DNA from: Heterodera schachtii
Taxonomy: Eukaryota > Nematoda > Chromadorea > Rhabditida > Heteroderidae
Direction: 5' to 3'
Assembly: GCA_023374025.1 (NCBI GenBank)
Contig: SIJG01000043.1
Location: 440,821-504,820, forward strand
Length of the DNA stretch: 64,000 bases
In this document: positions 45,427-58,192 of the stretch, one piece after another
How the letters are laid out: each line of letters opens with the position of its first letter
Numbering within the stretch: position 1 is the first letter of the stretch
The notes under the pieces: model-generated
Databases searched by the model: none
Told to the model about the DNA's origin: nothing
What the model saw: the letters and a program-made list of their open reading frames with translations, nothing else
Position numbers and translations under genes: made by a program

Positions 45427-47208
45427 GTTAAAACTGGTCTGCTTGAAGGTTTAATTACTCAAATTCCGTATTTCTCCGTGATTTCATCAAATGCGTGGGA
45501 CAGTAATCACCCTCCCGCCCCACTGTTTCTTGCCATTACGGTATCTTGGTTTACTACGATCAACTGCATCAGATCACTCTCTCTGATCACCTGTAATGCG
45601 TCTTCAAATGTCTCAAATTGGGCATAAAAATGCATGGCATTGAGCAGCGTCGATTTGCCGTTGCCCGTTTTGCCGAGCAGCAAAAGGTTCTTCACCATGT
45701 CCTTTATGCTTTGCCGCTCCAATTCTTTGTTCAGCAAATCGAGTGAGGTAAACGCATGAAATTGATCGCCATGGTCAGCAAAAAAGGCACAACGGAAAGT
45801 CAAGTGATCGACGCCGGTGCCACCGCAGTCGCAGAACAAATGACTGATCAAAGCCTGGGGGGCAAATGATCAAATGGAAGGGAATGGATTTAAATAAGAG
45901 AGAAGCGGCCATTTCAATTTGGCCATTATAACGAGAAATTCTTTAAAATGGGCTAATTAATATGACCAAATTTTGCGATAGTTTTCGGTTCATTTGACTT
46001 TTATATTAATGCCACAATTTCTCACTTTCTGTCCCATGTCGTTATTATTCTGTTTCACGAATTTGAAAGTCTGTCCGCATTGCTCACAGCCCCAAAAATG
46101 GTCGCCGTTTGGGCATTTGCCGCCGAATTTTTCGGCACGGGGACACGGCAAATGGCAGGGCCACAACAATTTGGTCAGCAGCAGGAGAAGGGATCTTTTT
46201 AGGGTCAGAGGTCTGGAAAAGTAAAAATTAAAATCGGAATTTACAAAATGCCCAAATGTTTTTTCACTCACTCGCGCAGTGCACACGCCCAACGATTGCG
46301 TCACTTTGGCCACCCAATCGTCTGTCACCAACTGATCACCACATATTCTGATCAGTCGGGCGCCGAATCAATGGGAAAATGTCCAACGAACTGATCACAT
46401 TCGGCATTTGCGTCTTTTTGTGCCCGTCCGAAAACAGCTCCAAGTCCACGAACAAACAATTCTTACGCGCTTCGGCCAATTTGAACAAATAGTGAAGCGC
46501 CAACTGTAAGTAATTAGGATACGGTAGCATTTTAAAATGGGAGTTTTACAAAAACTGCTTCAAAGTGTCGGGCGTGGAATTCGGTTTGTTGCTGAAAAGG
46601 ACAAAATTCTCAGTTGGACCATTTTTGCCACTCTTTTTTTGGCCACACAAAGCATTCTTCAACTGCTGATGGTGACGAACGTACAGTATCCCTTGAAATT
46701 TATTAGTTTAATTACTGTGTGCTTAACTCTAAATTAGGTAATTACCCTTTGACTCCAATTTCTTTGCCAATTCCACCCGTTTGGGGGCAGAGGCGCAAAA
46801 TGTGTCCATTGGCTGCGCATTTTTCTGATCATCGGCCACTTCCTGCTCATCAAGTTCGGCCATTTGCTGTTGCGCTTCTTTCCCATTGGCCACACGCAAC
46901 TTTTCGACACTTTGGATTCTAAGCCACAAAAAAGTAATGCAAATAAAAAAAAATCCAAGTTTTAGGGACCATTCCAATTCCCGACGAAAAACGAAAGAAA
47001 GAAAAAAAATTTTTTTTTGTCCTTTGTTGGCAATATCAGGAATTTAAATTGGTCCGAGTAAAGGCCAATAATACACACATTTTGTCCATTTTCTGCTGAT
47101 TGTCCGCTTTTCCGTCCATCTGTTGCTGCTTGCCCTCCTCCTCAACCAACTCAAAGCCGCTTTCACTTGGCGTCGGCGAATGTGTCGAGCCGTCAAAAGA
47201 AGGCGGCA

Positions 47209-49660
47209 CTTGAAAGGACAAAAAAACAAATTAATTTGACTAATTCATTTTCATTTTGGAATTCTTTGAGAATTTCAATTTTACGACAAAGTCTAGTCAT
47301 TTGAGAATGAATTTGGCTTCGTTGGTTATGAAAACCACAAAGAATCTCAATACAATCATAATGGGTTTTTGAATCGCTATTTGTTCAAAACATTGCCTTG
47401 ATCCGTTGGGTTGACGCCGTCGGTTACATTAAGAAAAGTCGGCATCATTTTTTTTTGTCAAATCTATTCAAACAAAATAAAAGGCTTTTTACGGGAGGAT
47501 TTTCAACCTTTTTTTCCAACAATGAATGTAATTTGGATAAAAAGATATGATTAACTAATTAATCGTTGATTATTTTACCAAAAACATAGGATTTGTTAGA
47601 GCATGAACAAAGTTATTTATAAAAACCAGGTACATATATGTAGTTAATTGATTGGACTCATAAAGTGCAATAAATTTTCGACTTCTTTTTCAATCCGTCC
47701 GGTTCGGGGATTTCCTAATCAGGTTGAATGAAATATCCGAATCCAAATTCCCCTATCATGAAAACCTCTAAAAACAACCTTTGGGTACTCCTTGGGTTTG
47801 TATCCCATATTTTGGTCAAATTTTTTCAAATTTTTTTTTTTGTTTTTTATTATCAGAATTGCTTTAAATAACAAAAAAAATGAATTATGTGTTTATTTTG
47901 TACAATTCTGCAATTTGTGACCACAAATTATAAAAAATATCCGGTCCCCCAAACTGCTTACGCCATAAAAAATCAGAAATATATGTGGAAAAAAGTGATC
48001 TTTGCGTGCCAAATCTCGTTTTGTGTTGCTGCTTGAACTTTTGCCACGTCGATTCTAAGCAATTCTGATAATAAAAAACAAAAAAAAAAAAATTTGAAAA
48101 AATTTGACCAAAATATGGGATACAAACCCAAGGAGTACCAACCTTTGCTTATTTGAAAAGAAAAATATTAACTTTTGTATTAGAGTAGAGCGGGACGGTT
48201 TTGACCGGGACCAGTCCCGGGTTTTTTCCCGGTTTTCTTCGCCAAAAATTCCCGGTTTTTCAACCCGAAAAGGTCCCGGTCCCGGTTAAGACCAAAATTC
48301 CCGGTCCCGGTTAAGACCAAAATTGCCGGTCCCGCTCTACTTTATTTTGTATGCACAATTAACATGGAAAAACTCAAAAAATAAATGTGTAAAAATGGGA
48401 AGAAATGAAAGAACGAGAAAAAAAAATCCAAAAATGAAAAGGAGGAAATCAATGGAACAAAGTTCGACCGATTGTTATGCTGCTGTTGGTCTGGTTTTTG
48501 TTTATGTAAATGTTCATTTATTTGAAGGTGAAATTTGGAAGGGATGGGACGCGGAATTTCTCTGACAAAAAATAGTATAGGACAGAAACGTCAGAGAATT
48601 TGTCTAATGGAAATATTGTGTAATAGAGAATGTCATATTTGCGTGTCGGGGATTAATTGGGCACAGAAAAGAAATTTTCTTCACAAACTCCATTTTCGCC
48701 AAAAAATTTTTGCAAAATTCTGAGAATTTTTTTTTAAAGCTTCAGCCAAGTGAATTTGAAAATTTTTAAGCACTTGCCTAGTTTCGACCCTCATATAGAA
48801 TAAAATTATTTTTATTTTATTTTTTTAATCTTTATTAAAGTATGTAAGTAAAATAAATTGTTTTAAAAATTTAATATAATAAAAAACAATTCAATATTTT
48901 TTTCTGTTTCCTTATCAAAACAAAAAAAAAGCATATTTTTCTTATAAAGAATAAAAATAATTGTCAAAAATGAAGGGTCGAATAAAAATAACCGTGAAAA
49001 GAGGTCTGAAAAAATAAATAATTTAATGAACAAAAGCAATTTGTCAACAATTAATGATGGCCCTTCCTTCTCCGATCCGTCGCGCATTCATTCACTCCGT
49101 TTAGACACCGAATTCAGCTACAAAATAAGCAAATTGGATTTAAAAAGAATTAGCGGTTCAATTGTTGCACTTTAGGCGCCCAATTGACACCCATGGATTT
49201 TATTATTCTCATATACTTTCTACTGCTTAACAACATTAATTAATTTAGATGTACTGTGAAAATTAAAGGAAATGGATAACACAATTGACAAAAAATTTTG
49301 AATTGGTTCTATGGATCTCGACAAAAAGGTGTCAATCGAAAGCTCTCAATGAGACAAATGGACCTAGGGGTGGGGAAATTGATCAGACGCCATCGGCGCA
49401 CTTGACAAACTTCAAATTTTTTAAAGATAATTTTAAAAACATTTAAAATTTGAACTGGTCCAAAAAAAAAGAAATATTTTTACGATGGTTAGATCATAAA
49501 AGTTGATTGAAACCGGGTTTGGGTGATTTAAAGATGATCATTGATCAATCCTCTTTTTCGTGTTTTTTTTTTCTTGTGGGACTCAATTGGATATGTTACA
49601 ATGGCGATTCATCGGCGCCCCCGAACCCAGTTTGATTTGTCACCGAGTGCTTTGGATTGA
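47209..49660. other. Spacer between the two right GTPase copies
   Basis: 47.2-48.7 kb is homologous to the 5' flank of the outer copy (56.95-57.9 kb). About 48.9-49.6 kb is homologous to the 3' flanks of the other two GTPase copies (about 37.5-38.3 and 39.94-40.35 kb). Both copies therefore come from tandem duplication including flanks. Plus-strand frames with MEQSSTD in both flanks are short and unconvincing. Confidence 0.6.
48181..48344. mobile_element. CGGGACCGGGA-family MITE, 164 bp, with visible empty site
   Basis: Duplications TTTTGTAT lie at 48173-48180 and 48345-48352. Ends begin TAGAGTAGAGCGGGAC. The homologous flank of the outer copy (about 57535-57550) has a single uninterrupted TTTTGTATGCACAATT, confirming insertion borders. 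Confidence 0.95.
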
Positions 49661-52600
49661 TTACATGTTTTCGGGATCCATCCAGAATAACCTTTCCGTT
49701 TTCTTACGGCAAATATTCTCGGTGCCATTTTTTTTTACCTTACCAATGCCCTTTTCTTCACCTTCGCTTTCCCCTCCACCAGTCATGCCGACATTGGACG
49801 ATGCCCTGCAAAAAATTATATCTTCCAATAAAAATATTTCTCAAATGTTCCTTTATCCACCCACCCGGCACTTCCGTCCGCTTTCCAACCCTGGCCCAGC
49901 TGTTGTTGGCCATTCTCAATCATTTCGTCCAAATAGCATTGAATCGCCATTTGGTTGGACGCTAAATGATGAAAGCAATTAAATTCATAAATTTACGATT
50001 TTTATTCTGTGTGAAACAGTCTCGGGCACACTAAAACCCGGGTTTCGAGACTCTCGCCAACTCACCACTTTGGCATTTTGTTGGCTTTGCTTTGACCAAA
50101 TTTTGTTTCGCTGCGCGCCTCTCTTCTTCGGCAGTGAATTGCCTCTGATGCTCTCGCTTTGCTTTCTTCACCACTTCATAATTAGCCTTCATCTGTTTGC
50201 CGGTGATTTCCAATGCGAAAAGTCTATCAAAAATTTGTTCAACATTTTCGGTCGGGAATTCGAACTCCTCCGCATTGTCGGGAGCTGTTTCGAACAGTGT
50301 GCGCTCTTTGATGTAAAATTCCTTGAATTTCTGTAAAAAAAAAAAACAGTTGATGCTTTGTCACTACTTTTTTTTCATTATTTTAAAAGGATTTGAATTT
50401 TCGATTTTTTGTTTGAATTAGTGGTCGGGGTTAAGAATTGGTCGAAAACCATGTCATATGCGTGTTCTGCGACTCAGGAAACACCCCTAAATATGTGTTC
50501 GGAATTTTTTAAATGCAAAAATGGAGGAATAGTGGGATAAACGGATAAAGTTAATCCGATACAAAAAAATGGAGAAGCATGGCCATAGATGAATTTAAAA
50601 TCCAATAACAAAAGTATTTCCATGTTTTTCTTTTTCTCAAATTGTAAGCTGTTGAACTGACTCGGAGTGCTTCGATGCTCTTCTGCTGCTCCTCGCGAAA
50701 CTGTCCCACCAATTTGGCCATCTTTCCTTCGGCGTCTCTAATGCTCTGTTCGATGTATTTCAGCATTTCGTCATCGAACGTTTTCACTGCCGACGACTTC
50801 AAAAAGGAGATCCATTTGACCGGCTGAAAATTATGCCATTTAATGCATTCAATTCATTTTTAAAGGATGATGTTGTCTATTAAAAATTCTGAATTTAGTA
50901 TTTGAGAAATTTTTAGGGTTTACAATTTTTTTTTTGTATATTCCTGTAAAATGGGAATTTTCGATGTTCCGAGCTGTTTGACATAGGCATTGATAATTTG
51001 TTGTGTTCCAAATAGAGACCGGACGGGATCGGAATCCCGCGGGATTAAATTCAGGATCCAGCGGAATTAAATTCGGGATCCCGACATCGGGATTTGGCCC
51101 GAATGTTCCACCAAATCAGCTAATTTGTCTATGTTTCTCGGACTTTTTTCCCCTTTTTAAATGACCCGCCTCTTTGTAGCAAAAGTCGCGCTCATCAATC
51201 ATTTGCTGTTTGAATGCCTCTTTCATGCTCAATTTGTTGTACTTTTCTTTGATCCGTGCCAACACTGCCGGGTCCACCTCAACATTCCTTTTCACGACTT
51301 GTTCAGTGTAAATCGATTTATGCTTCCTTCTGCAGCACCCACATTTCTGTTAATTGCTTTTTTATCCTCAAATCATTTCTGTTAATTGCTTTTTTATCCA
51401 CAGATTTCTTGCAAGTATTCTAAGCCGAGAAAATGCAAACTGTTTATTAGGCCTTTTTTCACTTGGTCATACTTACATTTTTTGGTACCAATTTAAATCT
51501 TGAAGTTTTATACTTATAAAAAATCGGTTTTTTAAAAATTTCTCAAGCCAAAATTAAAAATAGTTGTTAAAACGTTTCATAAACTAAAATAGTTGCAAAT
51601 AGTTGCTAAAAATTGCTCTAAATCGAAAATTAATCGAAGAAAATGTGTTTTTTGCGTAAAAAAATAGATGAAAACCTAAAAATCCGGACCCTGGCTATCA
51701 TAGATCGCAGTTTCCGACACATGTTCCATTGTTTGAAAAATTGTGGTTGAAAAAACCTCACCTTACACTCTTTTTCACCCCACCGCTCAACAACAACAGA
51801 AGTGCCCGCAAAAATGCCCGCAATCGCGCAAACTGTCCCGCCCACCAGCGCGCCGATCCCTGCGCCCACCGGCCCGCCCAACGCGCCAACCAGCGCGCCA
51901 CCCGCCGCGCCACTCGCCGCGCCCGCCGTTATGCCACCCGTCACAATTGCTGAATCAACAACTCCGTCACCAAAAGAGTAATCAAATGCACAGTCCTTCC
52001 TCTTTGGCACTGGGACATCGCCGCCGAGTGTTTTTACAGTTTCCTCGCATTTTTCCTGTAAATGTTTGAAATTTTCCATTCAGCCAAATCAGTCTCGCCA
52101 AAAATTTTTGTGTGCTAACTTTCACATTTTGTATTAGAGTTTTCGTCTTTTTTCGAAATTGGTAAAATGAAAGTCCGCGACCTCAAAAACACTCCTAAGA
52201 AATGCTTTCGAAGACTAAATTTTAGAATTTTTTTGAGAAAAATATAAGGAAAACCATACAATTACCGAACGAATAATTACTCCCCAAAAATTCCACTCTT
52301 GGCTGCTTCTCCTCTTCCCATTAGACAAACTCACCGAAGTGCAAACCATAAGGGGCTCTTTAAGGTCCTTAGTCTCGACCAAGTCAAACTTAATCTCGGC
52401 TTTTTTCTTATCCTCGCCAATGGTTTTGTTCAGTTCTTCGATTTCCCGGTTTACAATGTTATTCTGAAATTAATTTTAAATTCGTAATTTGTAATATGAT
52501 GTGGCGCTGTGGTTCACTTGAATTTGCGCCCCGTTTGACGCAATGATTGGCATAATGTCAGCGATGGCACATCGCGCGGCATACACCGACAACGTTTCCC

Positions 52601-55600
52601 GGGTCAAATGGGGCTTCACAGTGGCCAAATGCTTCATCAACCGTTTGAATTCCTGCACTGATTCGTCCCATTGTTCCGAGAAATTTCTCATTTGCTTTCC
52701 ATTATAAGTGACACCCTTCATTTTGATCAGACAAAGTGCTTCAAACGGAGCATTGTCAAATGAGAACACGTTATCGTCCAATGGAATTTTTACCTGGAGA
52801 AAAAGCGGAGGGGATGAAGCCGTGAATAACAGAATTTCAAAAAAATATTAGATCGTTTAAAAAAATGGATGGCAATTTTCGGTTTAGGGGCCTGATTCGA
52901 ATTTTTTTTTTATTAAAAAACACCAAAGGAGGCGCAAAATTGCAAAACTACGTGCCAAAATGATATTGTGGGCATAGGTAAATGCCAAAATTAAGCTAAA
53001 ATTCTCTAGGTCTCAAATATGAAAAGTACAAATTCAAATTTTCTAAAAAATCGCTGAAAATTATTCTATTTTTTTATTTCGATAAAATATTTAAAAGTTT
53101 AATTTATTTTTATAAAAATCTGTGATAAAAGACCCCCTAGGCATTTTTTTTTCTGAATTTTCTTTTATATCGAAGAAAAATTATTTAATTTTCGAGTGAA
53201 TGCTGTAAACAGTTGCACTTACGCCGTTCTCTTCCTCAATCTCTTTCAGCAGCTCGCCCACCACGTCGATGGCCTTTCCCAAGCCTGACGAATGAGTGAT
53301 CAGAAAAACGATGTTCTGCAATAAGGAAGTGGGCTAATTGTAAGGCATTTTCACCAGGTATTTGTGGCCAAACTCATACCGGTGCCCCATTTTTGTGGAG
53401 ATTGCTCAGAATGCCATCATTGACACAGTACTTAAACGACTCATCAGCACGATTGTCGTGACCTTTCAGCACAGTGCCGACGCCGTGCAACGCATCATAG
53501 CCACGGAGGAAGCCAAACGTGTTGGCCGTGTTTTGGGTGTCCATTTCGATGCCACGCGTGTCGCCGATGCCCGGTGTGTCAAAGACAAGACAGAGTTGCC
53601 CGTCTAAAACTGTTAAGACTGTTTAAGCAAATTGTACAGGGATGAGGTTTTTGGGGAGCACCCCAAAATCACGCCGTCAAAATCCCGCCGCCGAAATCAC
53701 GCCGGGACAAATCACGCCGCTAGAAAATTTTAAAAAATTTTCAAACCTAGAATTTTTCAAGAAAAAATTCTTAGAAAATTTTTTTATAAGAAAATTTCAA
53801 AGAAAAAAAAATCTTTTTTGGAAATTTTCAAAAAAACTTAGTAATTTATCATAAAATTCCAAAAAAAAAATCGCTGAAAATTTTTCAAAAATTTTTTTTC
53901 TTTAAATTTTTTTATATGAAAATTTTCTAAGAATTTTTTCGTAAAAAAAATTCTAGGTTTGAAAATTTTTAAAAAAATTTTTAGCGGCGTGATTTTGTCT
54001 CGGCGTGATTTTGTCCTGTTCCCGATTTTTGACATGTTCTAAAACCTAAAACAGCAAACAAAGGCACAATGCCAATTGCAAAAAAATTTACTCGCTTCTC
54101 CAAAAAAAGCCAAAAAGGGTACTGTAACTAAAATCGCCAGAAACTACGACCTTCCGCCGCTGCTTGGATGATGTATGCTGCGGAGATTTGGGTCTGCGAT
54201 TCGCCAGATTTGCGGCCGATATTTCCCAATTTCGCCTCAATTTTCACCAGTTTGCCGTTTTGTAGCATGCTTTTGGAGTATGAGGCAGGGGCAAGAGAGT
54301 CGGAGTTGAAATCAGCAAGTGTGGCCAGCTTAATTCGCAATTAAAATTAATTGCCATGCGATTTCTTGAATTTGCCCAAAAATATTTCTTATATTCCATT
54401 AGATATTGAACAAGACATAAATAGTGCTGCCAAAAATAATGTAAAAGTGCTCAAAATATGTACATAAATATCGGACCGGCTCAGTTCGGCCCCGGCACGG
54501 TTCGGCCCCAGCATGTTTTAGCACTATAACTTTTTTCTTAGTGAACCAAATCCAACATTGTTGGTTTCATTCGAGAGCTCTTCGTATGCTCTATTAGCCT
54601 GCAAAATTCCAAAAAAAATTTGTTCAGTTTAAAAAAAGTTCGAGCCAAAAAAAGTTAGAAAATTTGGTTTTTTGAACTCTTCTGACCATAACTTTTTTAA
54701 ACCTTAACGAATTTTTTTCAAATTTTGCATGCTAATAGAGAACACTTAAGGCTATCGAATGATACCAACAATATTGGATTTGGTTGGCAAAGAAAAGAAT
54801 TATAGCCAAAACCACGCTGGGGCCCAAACGTGCCGGGGCCGAACTGAGGTAGACCGATAAATATATATGCAAATATAATTTTTTGGAAAAAAAGAATTCT
54901 TCGTAAAGGATGAATAGGGCACAATGCCACAAAAATAACCTAAATAGGCTAGCATCACATTTTAGTACTCAAAAAATTACTTTTTGGTATATCGCAAGTG
55001 TACATTTTCAAAAAAAAAAAAAATTATTTCACTATAAATTTTCTAAAATCTAAAAACATTAAATGATGAAAATACATATATGCGAAAATTTGCCAAATTT
55101 TTGATTTTTTTTTTGAGGATTTCCAAGAATTTCCGTTCGCAAACCCAAAAAAAGCAAAGTGTTTTTCCTACTATTTAGAGCATGAAAAAGCCAGAAAAAA
55201 AAATTAGATATTTACATAAAATTGATAGCCCTAGCATAACTTTGTTTTTCCATAAGTTTCTTCAAAATTTTTGTTCAGTCACGAGACCGTATCGGCCCCA
55301 CCGTTTCAGCCATTACTGTATCATTTTGTATTGCAATAATCAGCAACATATCACTAGTTACTCACCCGTAATGCGTCGTCAAATGTGTCATATTGGGCAT
55401 AAAAATGCATGGCGTTGATCAGTGTCGATTTGCCGTTGCCCGTTTTGCCCTCCAACAAAAGGTTCACTGTGCCCTTTTTGCTCTGCCGCTCCAATTCCAT
55501 GTTCAGCAAATTGACGGACGTAAACGCGTTGAATTGGTCGCCATGGTCAGCAAAAAAGGCACAACGGAAAGTCAAGCGATCGACGCGAGTGCCACCGCAG

Positions 55601-56948
55601 TCGCAGAACAAATGACTGATCGGAGCCTTGGAGTGGGAGGCAAATGATCAAATAAAAGTGAATGGCATAAAAAACGAGAAACAGTGCCATTCAATTGGCC
55701 ATTCTAACGAAAAATTCTTTAAAATGGGCTAATTAATATGTATGACCAAAATTTTGCGATCAATTTCGGTTCATTTGAGTTTTATATTAATGCCACAATT
55801 TCTCACTTTCTGTCCCATGTCATCATTCTTCTGTTTCGCAAATTTGAAAGTCTGTCCGCATTGATCACACCCCCAAAAATGGTCGCCGTTTGGGCATTTG
55901 CCGCCGAATTTTTGGCACAAGGACACGGCAAATGGCAGGGCCACAACAGTTGGTCAGCAGGAGAAGGGATCTTTTTAGGGTCAGAGGTCTGCAAGAGTGT
56001 AAGAAATTTAAAATCGGTGCCCGAATGCTTATTCACCCACCCGCGCAGTGCACACGCCCAACATTTGCGTCTTTTTGGCCACCCAATCGTCTGTCACCAA
56101 CTGATCACCACACATTCTGATCAGTCGGGCGCCGATCAGTGGAAAAACGTCCAACGAATTGCTGATCACTTTCGGCATTTGCGTCTTTTTGTGCACGTCC
56201 GAAAACAGCTCCAAGTCCACGAACAAACAATTCTTTTGCGCTTCGGCCAATTTGAACAAATAGTGAAGAGCCAACTGTAAATAATTAGGATACGGTAGCA
56301 TTTTGAAATGGGTTTTACAAAAAACTGCTTCAAAGTGTCGGGCGTTGAATTCGGTTTGTTGCTGAAAAGCACAAAATTCTCAGTTGGACCATTTTTGCCA
56401 CTCTTTTTTTGGTCACACAAAGCATTCTTCAACTGTTGATGGTGACGAACGTACAGTATCCCTGGAAATTTATTAGTTTAATTACTGTGTGGTTAATTCC
56501 TAATTAGGTAATTACCCTTTGACTCCAATTTCTTGGCCAATTCCACCCGTTTGGGGGCAGAAGCGCGGAATGTGTCCATTGGCTGCGCATTTTTCTGATA
56601 ATCGGCCACTTTTTGATCATGTTCGTCCACATTGGCCACTCGCAACTTTTCGAGACTTTGAATTTTAAGCCAATTAATGGAGATAAAAACAGGATATCCT
56701 ATGTTTTAGGGACCATTTCAATCCCCTAAGACAAAAAATTTAGTCCTTTTGTCGCCAATGTTACAGAATTGAAATCGATCCCTTTAATTTGTAAGGCAAG
56801 CAATGCCCCCACATTTTGTCCATTTTCTGTTGATTGTCCGCTTCTCCGTCCATCTGTTGCTGCTTCTGCCTGCTCTCCTCCTCCACCAACTCAAAGCCGC
56901 TTTCACTTGGCGTCGGCGAATTCGGCGAGCCGTCAAAAGGAGGCGGCA
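49661..56948 (-). CDS. P-loop GTPase, outer right copy, most complete
   Basis: Exons: 56948-56813, 56655-56516, 56461-56319, 56274-56041, 55988-55807, 55626-55366, 54328-54151, 53603-53380, 53315-53223, 52793-52518, 52463-52335, 52055-51762, 51346-51170, 50823-50662, 50330-50066, 49961-49865 and 49805-49661. Motifs: GKTGNGKST, DTPGIGDTRG, FLRGYDALHGVG, CGCCRRKH and KWISFLKSSA. It is the most diverged of the three copies, so probably an older paralogue. The exon 52055-51762 lacks the HKKVCHDGC motif; instead it has a Gly/Ala segment (GGALVGALGGPVGAGIG) able to span a membrane. The only break I see is one A missing from a run near 55915 in the Cys-cluster exon; this could be a sequencing error. 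The exon at 51170 has a GC donor. Exon 2 uses an acceptor 9 bases inside that of the inner copy. Confidence 0.75.
54472..54856. mobile_element. hAT-like element, GTTCGGCCCCGGCAC ends, 385 bp
   Basis: Duplications ATAAATAT lie at 54464-54471 and 54857-54864. The long GC-rich inverted ends include CTCAGTTCGGCCCCGGCACG and its complement. The interior carries the AATGATACCAACAATATTGG motif found in other dispersed repeats. Confidence 0.85.
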
Positions 56949-58192
56949 CTTTAAAGGACAAAAAACAAATTTATTAATTTATTTTCATATTATAAATATT
57001 TGAGAATTTCAATTTTTTAACAAGTTTAGTCATTGGAGAATAAATTAGGCTTCGTTGGTTATTGAAAATCAAAAGGATCCAAATTCAATTCTAATGGATT
57101 TTTGAATCGCTATTTGTTTCTAAACATTGCCTTGGTCTGTTGGGTTGACGCCGTCGGTTGCATTAAGAAAAGTCGGCATCATTTTTTTGTCAAATCTATT
57201 CAAACAAAATAAAAGGCTTTTTACGGGAGGATTTTCAACTTTTTTTTCCAACAATAAATGTAATTTGGATATAAAGATATGATTTAACTAATTAATCGTT
57301 GATTATTTTACCAAAAACATAGGATTTGTTCGAGCATGAACAAAGTTATTTATAAAAACTAGGTTATAGTTAATTGATTGGACGCATAAAGTGCAATAAA
57401 TTTTGACTTCTTGTTCAATCCGTCCGGTTCAGGGATTTCCTAATCAGGTTGAATGAAATATCCGAATCGAATTCCCCTATCCCGAAAACCTTTAAACAAC
57501 CTTTGCTTATTTGAAAAAGAAAAATTATTAAAACTTTTGTATGCACAATTAACATGGAAAATCGTAAAATAATAAATGTGGAAAAATGAAAATGGGAAGA
57601 AAAGGAAAGAACAAAAAAATGGATAAATGAAATCCAAAAAATGAAAAGATGGCGAGGAAATCAATGGAACAAAGTTCGACCGATTATTACTGCTGCTGTT
57701 GGTCTGTTTTTGTTGATGTAAATGTTCATTTATTTTATGTCATCTTTGGCATGTCGGGGATTAATTGGGCACAGAAAACAAATTTCCTTCAGCATAATTC
57801 CGCGATTCACCAAAAATTATTGCAAAATTCAAAGAACCATTTAAACAGAAAAATAACAAAAGTAAAAATTTACGAAAAATTAATGGATGGGCCTTAAGGT
57901 AATTTTGGCAAATGCCACGAAGAAATGCCAAAACGAATTCGCTCTTATGATTTCCTTTGAGTTTTTGAGAATTTGTTTAGGTCCGTCAAATTGGGTAAAC
58001 CGTGAAAGGGATAACAATTATTATTTATATTCATTAAAAAGAAATTTTATCTCGGCATTTAAAAACCAAATTTATGCTATAAATTTACATAATGTCATTT
58101 TGGATAATATCAGATTAATGAACGATGTTTGGATAAAAGAACATTTTCCAAAAATTTTTCATATATTTAATAGATTTAATTGTCCTCCATTT
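56949..58192. other. Intergenic region between gene A (right) and the outer GTPase
   Basis: It is homologous to 47.2-48.7 kb at its GTPase side and to the gene A 3' flank of the left arm (about 28.9-29.1 kb) at its other side. No independent gene is supported. Confidence 0.5.

Larger units (their letters stand above)
40352..47208 (-). pseudogene. P-loop GTPase, inner right copy, several frameshifts
   Basis: Exons on the minus strand: 47208-47079, 46918-46746, 46691-46550, 46503-46272, 46212-46026, 45854-45591, 45286-45109, 44911-44691, 44325-44233, 44062-43784, 43727-43599, 43085-42879, 42153-41977, 41703-41539, 41356-41089, 40647-40551 and 40493-40352. It is closest to the left copy. It keeps GKTGNGKS, but switch II reads DTAGNGDTRG (Pro to Ala). 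It has one T fewer in the exon ending 46550, a shifted frame near 46363, and an extra base near 46165 in the Cys-cluster exon. Exons downstream of 45854 are in frame and intron phases are otherwise kept. The donor of the exon at 41977 is normal GT, unlike the other two copies. The visible 5' exon has no obvious ATG. It is most likely a recent pseudogene. Confidence 0.7.

Noticed and set aside
48323..48565. Plus-strand frame containing MEQSSTDCYAAVG with a relative at 57649-57897
   Set aside because: The relatives diverge in frame after about 15 residues and lie in duplicated non-coding flank. There is no support for a gene.
51729..52069. Pro/Arg/Ala-rich plus-strand frames
   Set aside because: They are the opposite strand of the glycine-zipper exon of the outer GTPase copy; GC-rich codons keep the frames open.
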